This document shows positions 23,933-33,511 of a stretch of DNA of 64,000 nucleotides, piece by piece. The notes beneath the pieces are model-generated. The model saw only the letters and a list, made by a program, of their open reading frames with translations, did no database searches and was not told the origin of the DNA. Each line of letters opens with the position of its first letter. Within the stretch, counting starts at the first letter, position 1. The DNA is taken from NCBI GenBank assembly GCA_021018815.1, contig JAITYX010000045.1, positions 434,001 through 498,000 of the forward strand. The letters run 5' to 3'. The stretch is from Talinum fruticosum. Lineage: Eukaryota; Streptophyta; Magnoliopsida; Caryophyllales; Talinaceae. The position numbers and the translations under genes are program-made.

Positions 23933-24560
23933 ACAAATTCAGCCAAGGCATGCTAAACGCACATGAAAAAATTCAAAAAGCAAGAGGAGATTAAGAAGGA
24001 ACCCGATAACACGCCGAGACTACAACAGCCAAAGGCTAACCGACGCCGGCCATGAGGCCCGATGACGTCCCATTTATAGCAGCTTTGAAGCCCTAGCTGG
24101 TGGCTAGCTTGTGAGGTCCCATCGGGCGTAGCAAATGGATCCTTAGAACCATGTGCATGCAAGTGGATCTTTGGACCCACCATGTCGACTTTTGCAGATC
24201 ATATTTTTAGTCCGTTTTGACTAAATTCTTCGAGTAAAATACTCGAATTTTTGTAAATATGATTATTCGCTAACAAGCATGTTAGTAAATCAAATTATTA
24301 GGCCAAGCTTCAGATTAAATAACAATAAAAGGTTTAGCATATAAATTCACCAAGCTTCAGTCTCTCATTAAGCCAAGCTCAGGATTCTATTACCGAACTT
24401 TAGAACACACACAACATGATCAAGTCCAGGCCTGTCTCGGAGTTCGGATTCGACAACAACCAATTCCAAAGACTACACAAAAATCGGTGTTCGAAACAAC
24501 GCACAAAAACAAGATAAGTATCGTTCAGCGTCGACTTTAACCCTTCGTCTTTTAGACTCG

Positions 24561-24578
24561 GTCAAAGTGAGGGCTAAC
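24561..24578 (+). other. Candidate polypurine tract of Tat element A
   Basis: GTCAAAGTGAGGGCTAAC abuts the LTR start at 24,579. The equivalent - strand strings at about 31,411 and 32,130 read AAAGTGGGGGCTA before their LTR starts, so this tract is shared by the family. It would prime plus-strand DNA synthesis. Confidence 0.6.
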
Positions 24579-24861
24579 CGTAGACACCTAAAATGTGTCA
24601 CCCTTATCTCTTTTATTTTTGTAATTTATTTTGTTGGCTCGATGATGAAATCGTAATCCTGTTTTGTAGATTTGGATCATGGACGGAATCTGATTGGTGT
24701 GAGAGAAGCCACTACACCACAAAAAAACCCTTTATCAACAAAAAATAAACCTTTTTGCCTTGGGTCGATCCAAAAATCAATTTCTTTTAGACGATCCAAG
24801 CTCGGGTCAACCCTTCGTAGTCAACAAGAATCGGCACCGCGTACAAGGGTTTGCTACGATC

Positions 24862-25945
24862 GTACCTATCAATTGGGGCGGGCGGGTTAAATACAGGTCG
24901 GTGTATTCGGGTTCGATTAAAATACGGGTCGGGTGTATTTCGAGTTTGGGTAAAATACGGGCGATTGTATATTGGGTTATACGAAGTTTCGGGTCAACCC
25001 AATGGATAGCAAGCACCTTTTTATCAGCTTATATTTCTATTTTTAATTATAACCATTCAACATATGTTTTGCTATAAAATTGTCCATAATTCAACAAAAA
25101 GTATAGTATTTGTATTTTCATAAAAATACCAAAAATATTCAAAACTTTCATTATAATATTTGTGTGAAGCCATTAAGTCGAGCGGCTTGACCGCTAAATC
25201 CGTTACAATAAGGCTAATGATGGATTGAATAATGACGACTTGTTATGTTAATGATTCGTTTAAGGTTCCGATGTTTATTTCACTTCTTCTATTATAATAA
25301 AGAGATTTATATGCATATTTATTGTATTTTAAAACAGATCGAGAAAGGGTTGATCTAGATAGTCTCAACCGTCCCATTTCTAAACTAAAATTTACTTTAA
25401 TTAAAATATCAAAATTTTACATCACAATGGTAACCTAATTTCTAAAAATAAAAGTATATTATTTAAGATACAACAATATAACTTGTGCATTTGTAGTATT
25501 TAAATATATCACATCATTTGAATCCATACATATCTTATTGAAATTAATTATGTATAGGTTTTGTATATAATATTTTTTATGAGAGAGAAGTTGAGATATG
25601 AAATAGTATTAGTATTCGTTTGTAAAAATGATTGTGATAAATATGTAACGTCCCTCCAAATTATGTGATATAATAAATAATTAGTACTAAAAGAGTGATA
25701 AAATGAAAGGAAAATCATATAATGATATAAAACATTTAATCAACAAGTCGAAAAGCTAAAATTGTTGTTTTTATAGCCTTGGCCCAATGGGTTGAACGGG
25801 TTCGGGTCGGGTTTGACCAAATAATTTACAGAGTTGTTTGGGTTCTATTATTTTCGGGTTTGGGTAGAGAAAATCTTGTCCAAAACCCAAAAATTTCGAG
25901 CGGGTTCGGGTTAGGTTTTCGGTCGGGTCGGTTTTGCCAAGTTTA
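24862..25945. mobile_element. Non-autonomous DNA transposon, 1,084 bp, 9-bp TSD
   Basis: GCTACGATC occurs at 24,853-24,861 and again at 25,946-25,954, exactly bracketing sequence absent from the related LTR near 44,300-44,400, so this is an insertion with a 9-bp target duplication. Both ends are rich in CGGGT/ACCCG motifs in inverted orientation (GGGCGGGCGGGTT near the left end; GGTCGGGTCGGTTTTGCC near the right), giving imperfect terminal inverted repeats. TSD length fits Mutator-like elements best; an 8-bp hAT site with a chance match is the alternative. No ORF of note. Confidence 0.7.
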
Positions 25946-26377
25946 GCTACGATCCAAATGTTGTGTTTCGTCACCAAGCATCCAATGAAGACACACAACT
26001 AAAGTCATCCATACGACTTCATATGTCAACACCGTGTTGCATGATTAGAAGCATCAAAACGTTGCGGTTTGCTCCAAGAAGTCCAAACGAGACACGGAGC
26101 TTATCCTCGCAAAATGACATCATTGAGTCCGGCGCCGCACAAAAGGCCCAACTACATCCCAAACGCTGCATTTTGCTGCAACACGGAAGAAGCTAAAGGA
26201 CCGTACGATCCCATTTAGATCAAGCATCGTGCACGAAGGCTCAAATCTTGGGATTCGGTTCAATCCTATTTTTGGTCCGAATTTTTTTTTTTTTGTTATT
26301 TTCATCAGACGGCTCATGCCTATTTTGGACTGGCTACTTAAGCCTTAACCTAGGTCATTTGTGACCTAATTCTTTCC

Positions 26378-26387
26378 CTATAAATAG
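26378..26387 (+). promoter_or_regulatory. LTR promoter TATA box (Tat A)
   Basis: CTATAAATAG followed by AGAGCTTAGGCTCTC. The same block occurs on the - strand at 43,941-43,950 and 30,786-30,795 in the sister LTRs. It is the likely core promoter of the LTR. Confidence 0.7.
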
Positions 26388-27085
26388 AGAGCTTAGGCTC
26401 TCAACTTTGAAAGGGCTTCTTTCCTATCCGCCACGCTGCGAATTAATTTAAGAAAGTCGTTTCCCTAAACATTAAGCCATTAAATCTTGACTAAGAGCTA
26501 CTCGTATATTCATTTATTCCGATCTCATAGTCTCCCTTCAGCTGATCTTTCCTACCCTCCACACATATTCCTACTCATCTTCATAGAAACTTCATAAAAG
26601 CCCCTCTCAATTCACCACCAACGCACTCTTAGATCGAGTTCAAGATCCGGATCAGTAGGTGGGACAACCCGAGGGCGCCTTTTAGCCTTCGCCACGCTTT
26701 ATTTTATTTTGTTTGTTGTTTTGGTATTATGGAGAAAAGATGTATCGCATTTAATTCCTCCTCACCCAATGTAACATTTATTTTCGCTTTTCTTTTCTTC
26801 CTTTATTGCTTTTGTTTATCGCTTTTCATATATGCTTTTACCACTTTTGTTAGCATGCTTTGAATTTCCTATCTCGTTATGTTGTATGCTTGTTTCTAAT
26901 ACGTTATCTAAACTCACCTCTCAAACTAGTAAAGGTCATCGTTTAACGACCGGAATTGAAGGACTTATCCCTATGTTTCGTATCCTTGCCGCTGAATCTG
27001 GATTCTTACTTCTATACAAATGGAGTCAATTTTAACCTCTTCCAAGCTTAGTTTAACCATACTAAGATTGGAAGAGTATTTCTCG

Positions 27086-27640
27086 ACTTTTTTGATTTAT
27101 TTCTCTTAATTTGCTTCTCGACTTTTCTAACCGAAATACAAAATAAATGGGTTTTTGGATCCGCTAGCCAGGTTAGAGCTTGACACCGATCACCTCAGTC
27201 ACGACCCCGCCCAGGCACGCCCACCATACGGTGTTGGCTTTTGTCAAGCACCGGACAAGCAGATAGGTAGGGCTTCGTCCAAAGCAAGTGTTTTTACACC
27301 GATTTGGCCCTAAAGTCCAACAAGAGAATCAAATTAACCTTTGTTTTTTATATTTTTCAATTGTGAAATAATTTCTCCGGAGTTCTAAAAATAATTTCAA
27401 AAATAAAATGATTAATAAAACCACCATTTAATCTTACTACTTTAAATCAGATTATCAAACTTAGAAATCTTAATAAGAGATTCATCCGGAGTTTTAAAAC
27501 AATCAATCTTCAAAACTCAAATCATTTCCATTTTGAAAAAGAGAAAATCCCTCTATTTTTACGTAAGCTTGGGTCCAAAAGGGTACGCAGATTGTAGTTC
27601 TTACAGGTCACGATTATGGTAATGGGTGCAACATCGGGGA
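27086..27640 (+). other. Tat internal leader fragment right of LTR A
   Basis: This aligns with the reverse complement of about 42,660-43,170: TTTATTTCTC(x)TTAATTTGCTTCTCGAC, then an AATAATTTCTCCGGAGTT block (reverse of about 42,880) and an AATAAGAGATTCATCC block. The primer-binding GGCGACTCTG present in the sister copy is deleted here. Similarity fades near 27,640. No coding sequence. Confidence 0.6.
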
Positions 27641-27829
27641 ACTTCTATAATGCAGATGATCCATTTGATGTGCACAAGACTTTAGGTCCTGTCCATATGT
27701 GATATTGCAGTGGATTATGCCAATGCATTTATAGTTTATCCACAATCACTTCTATGATTAGCATTTATTGATGCATGTTGTCTGTAGTTTCGGTTTGACT
27801 TATAATTCATAGCCTAATTTTCCTACTCA

Positions 27830-28400
27830 ACATATTATTGAGACATTTTTCAAAGCCATATTTTCTCCAAAATGAACATCCTTCAACTTTTATGCTTGCT
27901 AACAACCTGGATTTGTTATGGCTTAGATTGAACTAAAGGGTATGGCACTTTGTCTGGCATCAATAGGGATGGAATATATCCATCACAAGATGTGTAAAAA
28001 CATTACAAAAAAATTTCCTCAAATATTACAAACCAAACAATGCAAAAATTATCTCAAAAAGAAAAAATTCTACCGAAAAGTAGGAACTTAATATGCTGAA
28101 ATTTTTAGCCTTGCTTGGAGTGCTCTTTCCTCCATGGACTAACCCTCCTCACTTCATTTTAGGCTTGTCCATAGCCATGGCTGCTCCAAAATGAACTTCC
28201 TTCAACTTTTACGCACATGTCTTGCTAGCAACTAGATTTGTTTTGGCCTAGATTGAACCGAAGGGCATGGCAATTTGTCTGGCAGCAATAGGGATTAAAT
28301 ATATCCATCACCGGATGTGCAAAATATGACTAAAAACTACCTCAAATATAACAAACCAATAAATACAAAAACTAGGAACTCAATATACTAAAATTGGAAT
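27830..28400. repeat. Direct repeat, period 319 bp
   Basis: CCAAAATGAAC(A/T)TCCTTCAAC begins comparable blocks at 27,867 and 28,186. Similarity runs about 230 bp through GTCTGGCA(x)CAATAGGGAT and ATATATCCATCAC. Both are non-coding. The wider gap 27,640-29,370 shows no gene. Confidence 0.8.
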
Positions 28401-28640
28401 TCATTCATGCACAGTCCTTCTCTTCAAGAATCATCATTATTGATTGGCTTTGGGACTTCTCCAAGGCCTTAACAGACTTCAAACTATTGTCTACAAGTTG
28501 TATGCAAGTCTTCGACTTCCAGCTAAAGTTCTCGCATGCTTTAACTAGTTTGAACTTGTTGTTTATAGCTTTGAAGGTTGTTTAGTTTTGTTTTCAGCTC
28601 GGAATCATCAGTTGTTTCTAGTTTTGAAGTTTGGAATTGT

Positions 28641-28711
28641 AGCCTATGTGGGGTTTGAACCCACATTTTTGTGCAATAACATAAATGCTCTACCAATTGA
28701 GCTAATAAGCT
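28641..28711 (-). tRNA. tRNA-like sequence, probable pseudogene
   Basis: The - strand folds as a tRNA: acceptor AGCTTAT/ATAGGCT (7 bp with one G-U), D arm GCTC-AATTGGTA-GAGC, T arm GTGGG-TTCAAAC-CCCAC. A box and B box are good (AGCTCAATTGGTAGAGC; GGGTTCAAACCCC). The anticodon arm is poor: a 5-bp stem with one A-C mismatch forces an 8-nt loop, and the variable loop is short. The anticodon cannot be read safely. It may be a decayed tRNA gene or the head of a tRNA-derived SINE. Confidence 0.55.
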
Positions 28712-29373
28712 TCGTAAGTTTTGGCTTTCCACAAAGATAATAATGATGTATTCATTCACAACTCGTATTCACTCACAGTAGTGGTTGTAGGCATGGTTGA
28801 ACCCTCATTATCACCGGCCACAAAACCACTATGAGAAATAGAATGATACATTTAACGACAAAAGATTTATCAATCACTTTCGTTCCTACTTTACCATTAC
28901 TATAATGATAGTAAATTCGTCCCCCAAAATTGCCCTGTATGTTTTGTTTTTGGGGCTTAGGGGAGAGAAGGGGAAGGATATGGCACAAAGGGTAGTGTAT
29001 AATACAGCTTACATACAAATGGAAAAGGGAATATACAACATCAATCTGTATTGTCTATTGTATGCTCCTACTCAACTAATTCAATGAAAAAATTTCGATA
29101 TTTCTTTGTCTCAATGCTATTTTACCTAGCAATTCTCTAATACGTTTCCTAATAGCATAACCTACTTTAAGAGTATCCTGTCTAGCTCTGATTTTATCCT
29201 ATTCTCGATCATCTCTTTCAACTCAAACATATATGATCATTGCAAACTTCATGATAACTTAGTCAGCTTAAACAATCATAACACATCTTTGATACTTAAC
29301 ACTATTTGAGCATTGAAAACTTACTCGTTCTATGTTAATAACTCATATTTCCATGTGTTGAATGTCTTTCATC

Positions 29374-29387
29374 AAAAAAAGGGAGAT
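29374..29387 (+). other. Copia polypurine tract
   Basis: CATCAAAAAAAGGGAGAT lies directly before the LTR start at 29,388; the matching copy at 52,428-52,444 reads CATCAAAAAGGGGAGAT. This is the usual tract of SIRE/Maximus-type elements. Confidence 0.7.
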
Positions 29388-30758
29388 TGATGCATCATGT
29401 ATGAATCTATCTCTCTTAATAGTTTTGAATTCAAGACATTCTCACACATTAGAAATATTATCTTTAAGTTTTCATCTTTGTCCGACCCACTCGTAAAGCT
29501 ATGCTTGAATGAACACTTAGTTTTGGGTTTCTTACCCACTCGCATTTAACTTAGATAGAAATCTTGCCTAAATAATTTCTTAAGTTCAACTTGTTATTTC
29601 AACTTGCTAATTTCAAAGATCAAATCGAATTATTGCATTAATTCTAACTTAAGCCGATTTATTTAAGAGAAATTATTTTATGGTAAAATTATAAATTGTG
29701 TCTACATATTTCTCTAACTCTTTTATCATCTAAAGATGGACACAGATGGAATTGAAACTTATTGAATATTATACTTTTAAAAAAATTCTATTTAATTAGT
29801 TTAAGGATATCAAAGTGTTTAATTATTTGAATTAATTTATATCTCGTCCTTGACTAATCTTGGACCAATGCGTTTTTATACTTTGAGTACCACTTTGATT
29901 TGTTTTTGCAGGTTGATAGAAGTTGTTTTACCTCAATTTGGAAAGTAAAAACAACTCTGCTTCTTGCCGTTAACACCGGCAGATAAAAAGCCACATTTTC
30001 AAGATGGCTTAGACACCATGCCAGGTTGTTTGTTTCCATTTTTGGTAAACTTCAACTTTAAGTCTAACGCTTGTTTCCATCCCGCTTTCAGTCTCAACAA
30101 GTGGGTTGGATAACTTTTTGGCCAAGGACTGATGTACAATGTCTATCTTCACAATGATTCTATTTTTGATGGACTCATACTATCCGTTATAATAGCTAAT
30201 GAAGCTTCCGAGTCAAGATTAAGGCACAACTCGCTATCCGGTTTGCCGATTATAACTAGAAGCCACTTCACAAGACTTAGAAGATTGTTGGAACTAAACT
30301 TTGAACTCATATACTCAATCTTTCTAGCTTTCAACTCTGTACTTAGTCTTTCTCAACTTTTGAGTTGAAAAAGAACTCTTGTAATCAGCTACATTCTTAC
30401 TTATTGAACTCTTGCTATCCGGTATAAGGATAGATAAGGGATTTTCTATGCCTGGTAAAAACATGTATTGAATTGTCTAAGGGAACAATTCAGAGAGTCG
30501 ATCCTTGTATTTTGTGGATTCAAAATAGTGAATTTGATTTGGTATTTGGATTGATAGCGACCGTGGTTTTTTACCCCGGAGGGTTTCCACATAAAATATC
30601 TTGTTCTTATCTTTTCTCAATCCAATCTAGACTCAAGCACATCTTTTCCGAGTTCCGACTTGTGTAGTGAATTTTATTATTTCCGCAAAATTTTCTTGAC
30701 ACCCTATTCACCCCCTTATAAGATGATTCAAACTCCCGGAGCTGAAACCTTCAAATGG
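29388..30758 (+). mobile_element. SIRE/Maximus-type Ty1/copia LTR, copy 1
   Basis: It is colinear with 52,445-54,046. Shared blocks include CTAATCTTGGACCAA(x)ATACTTTGAG near 29,855 and 52,979, TTGTGGA(x)CAAAATAGTG near 30,515 and 53,735, and a 3' CCTATTCACCCCCT near 30,702. The polypurine tract precedes it, so it is a 3' LTR. No copia coding sequence remains to its left. On its right it meets a truncated Tat LTR at about 30,760. The exact 3' end is uncertain by some 20 bp. Confidence 0.75.
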
Positions 30759-30759
30759 T

Positions 30760-31404
30760 GCAGCGAAAAATGAAGGGAAAGCCCTCTATTTATAGAGATT
30801 TTTAGGTCACAAAAAATAACCTAAACATTGCTCCATTCGTCTGGAGTTAGATAACCGGGCTCGGATTTACCATTAAGGATAATGGTGATAAATCGGATAT
30901 TCTGTTGAATCGGAGGATCCCGCTTGGAGTGCCAAGAAACTCGGCACTTGTTTCAAAACATCAACCTACAATCATCTTGAGTTGTGTGCCTTAGTTGGCC
31001 GCTTATGATAAAACGATGCGTTTTGGCAATTTAACCATAAAAACGGTAAACCGTTTTGAACAACATTGAACAAATGTTTGAGTTCCATTTTATGCTTAAC
31101 CGCGGGGAACAATACACGGTTTTTAATACGCAAACGTGAGTGAAACACGACGCCAATTTGGATTTCCTTGTTCGGAGCCCGAACCCGGCTTAGTTCGGTT
31201 GAAAGAAATTGGGTTTGTGGATCGGGCCAAGCAAAAAACTTATTTTTATGGTGCTAATGGATTTTTGTGGTTTACTAGATTCGTCACGCCGATCTAACTA
31301 AGATTATGATCCAAGTTCATAAACATGACTAGGATTTCATTACCGAGTAACAAAAATAAATAACGAAAATAAGAGAGATTAGAACACCACGTTTTCAGTG
31401 TCCA
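30760..31404 (-). mobile_element. Truncated Tat-type 3' LTR of element B
   Basis: The reverse complement starts TGGACACTGAAAACG at 31,404, preceded by the tract AAAGTGGGGGCTA. It matches the 5' half of the LTR at 43,184-44,634 up to the TATA region (30,786-30,795). The rest of the LTR is missing because the copia LTR begins there. It belongs to the - oriented element whose other LTR is at 43.2-44.6 kb. Confidence 0.7.
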
Positions 31405-32690
31405 TACCTAGCCCCCACTTTGACCAAGTATAAAAGACGAAGGGTCAAACTAGACACTAAAGGGTACTTATCTTATTTTCTCGGCGTTGTTTCTAATGCT
31501 GATTATTTCAAAAGGTCCGAAATTTTCACTGTTAAACCGAAACTCCGAGAAATGGGACTTAAACTTCATCGCAATTTATGTGTTTTGAAATCCGGCTACA
31601 GAGGTGTTGTGCTTGGCTTGATCAAAGTCCTGAAGCTCGGTAATTTAGTTGAAGCTAGATCGTTTCTTGATTTGAAGGTTGCCATAACAATTCCGTTGTA
31701 CTAGCATACTATGAGCAAATAATCACAAAAGTTCAATATTTTTACCCGAATAATTCATTCGAATAATTTAGTCAAAATAAAGTAAGAAATAAATTGGACG
31801 AAGTTGATGTAGTGGGCCCCATGAGCCCATTTGCATGCACGGTTTTCAAAGTTATCGGCCACCCTTGATTGAACTCGGCGCCAGCTAGAGCTAGGCCTAT
31901 TCCTACAAAGCTTCAACCTAGTTGATTTCGGTCAAGCCTTGGAAACCAAGGCCGCCACGCTTTGGGCAAGCTGATTTTTATAGTGATAATGGGTTTTTTT
32001 ATGGTTTAATGGATTTTTATATTATGATCTCAATTCGTAAACATGACTAGGATTTCATTATCGTGCTAAGAGAAATAAATAACGAAAGTAAGAGAGATTA
32101 GAACAACACGTTTTTAGTGTCCATACTTAGCCCCCACTTTGACCAAGTCCGAAAGACGAAGAGTCAAACTAGACACCAAAGGGTATTTATCTTATTTTCC
32201 GACGTCGTTTCTAATGCCGATTGTTTCAAAAGGTTCGAAATTTTCAGCAATTAAACCTGAACTTCGAGAAAGGGGACCTAGACTTAATCGCGATTTATAT
32301 GTTCTCGAAATCCGGCTAAAGAGGTGTTATGCTTGGCTTGATCAAAGTCCCGAAGGTCGGTAATTTAGTTGAAGCTAGAACGTTTCTTGATTTGAAGCTT
32401 GCCATAACAATTTCGTTGTACTAGCATACAATAAGCAAATAATCACAAAAGTTTAATATTTTTACCTAAATAATTCAATCGAATAATTTAGTCAAAATAG
32501 AGTAAAAACAAATTGGATGAAGTTGAATAAATGGGCCCCATGAGCCCATTTGCATGCACGGTTTGCAAAGTTGTCGACCACCCTTGATTGAACAAGGCGC
32601 CAGCTAGAGCTAGGCCTATTCCTACAAAGCTTCAACCTAGTTGATTTCGGTCATGCCTTGGAAACCGAGGTCGGCCATGCTTTTGGCAGG
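31225..32690. repeat. Tandem duplication, period about 719 bp, upstream of PMD B
   Basis: ACATGACTAGGATTTCATTA occurs at 31,323 and 32,041, and GGGCCCCATGAGCCCATTTGC at 31,814 and 32,533 (cited by its start). Each unit holds the outer end of a Tat LTR, the polypurine tract and about 560 bp of PMD upstream sequence. Frames at 31,420-31,704 and 32,139-32,363 lie in this repeat and diverge by frameshifts, so I do not call them genes. Confidence 0.85.
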
Positions 32691-32771
32691 TTGTTGTCCG
32701 GGAGCGTTTTCCTGCCAATCAAACCAAGGCCTAGTCTTGCCTTTTGAATTTGAAATGTTGGCCGAATTTTC

Positions 32772-32781
32772 CTATAAAAGG
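32772..32781 (+). promoter_or_regulatory. TATA box of PMD copy B
   Basis: CTATAAAAGG is followed by AGAGCCTAGTGTGTTCATTTTGCACA and ACTTACTCCTCTC; the ATG is at 32,905. It is the direct counterpart of 23,923-23,932. Confidence 0.75.
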
Positions 32782-33507
32782 AGAGCCTAGTGTGTTCATT
32801 TTGCACATCTTCACTTACTCCTCTCTTTGCTCCTTCTTGCTTGCTCAAGCTTGCTCCGTTCTTGCTTTGAGAAAATTAATGTGGTTTTCGTAGACGTTTC
32901 AAAAATGTCTCGAAGGCATGCCCATCCCGTGAGAAGGACAAGAGCCGGAAGTCTAACTCAAGATTTGTTCTTAGAGAGAGAATGGCGTCATCATCATGAA
33001 TGGAACGCTAATGACCTCTTGGTGGAGGCCGAGGGCCATGTCTCTTTAACTTCTTTTCTATGCTAGTGTGGCATTTTAACCAAGATATTTCAAAATTTCA
33101 TTTGTTTGTAGAGGGACACCATTTGTATTAGCGAGCAGATCAAGAAATTTTTTGATATGTTCAGAGGGCGGAACTATCCGTTGGAGCAAGTCTTAACTAA
33201 TGTCGGGTTTGATTCCCTCTTCGTTGCTTTGAGTCATATGTGTGACCGTATAGAACGGTGTATTACTTGGGCCATTAGTGAACGGTTTTGCGATACTACA
33301 AACACTTTCCATCTCCCGTTTAGGGAGATGACCATTACTCCCTTAGACTTTGTCATTCTTACTCGGTCCGGACTTTCGTGGGTGCCTCTAGTTTATGATC
33401 GAAATTTGTATAAAAATCTAGACTAATTAAGAATCTTTGCTCGATTTCCCAAAGCCAATTATTTCAAATATTCCATCCTTCTTAAGGAATTTGAAATTGC
33501 CAAGATG

Positions 33508-33511
33508 TGGG
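33508..33511 (+). repeat. Target site duplication, left (TGGG)
   Basis: TGGG ends the left flank at 33,511 and TGGG starts the right flank at 42,089-42,092. Removing one copy and the element restores a PMD reading frame that matches copy A across the junction. Five bp is more usual for Ty3/gypsy; the fifth base may have mutated. Confidence 0.75.

Larger units (their letters stand above)
24579..27085 (+). mobile_element. Tat-type LTR A with internal insertion
   Basis: The 5' end reads CGTAGACACCTAAAA, aligning with the - strand LTR start at 44,634 (TATAGACACC). Colinear similarity with the LTR at 43,184-44,634 continues through the GCCTTGGGTCGATCC region, the TATA box and the GGCGCC region near 26,665 to TTGGAAGAGTATTTCTCGAC near 27,085. 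Minus the 1.08 kb insertion plus duplicated target, the LTR is about 1.4 kb. Unusually, element-internal sequence flanks it on both sides. Confidence 0.75.

Noticed and set aside
31420..32363. Two similar frames (MTKYKRRRVKLDTKGYLSYF and MTKSERRRVKLDTKGYLSYF starts)
   Set aside because: They lie in the 719-bp duplicated non-coding Tat region, diverge after about 20 codons by frameshift and have no known domain.
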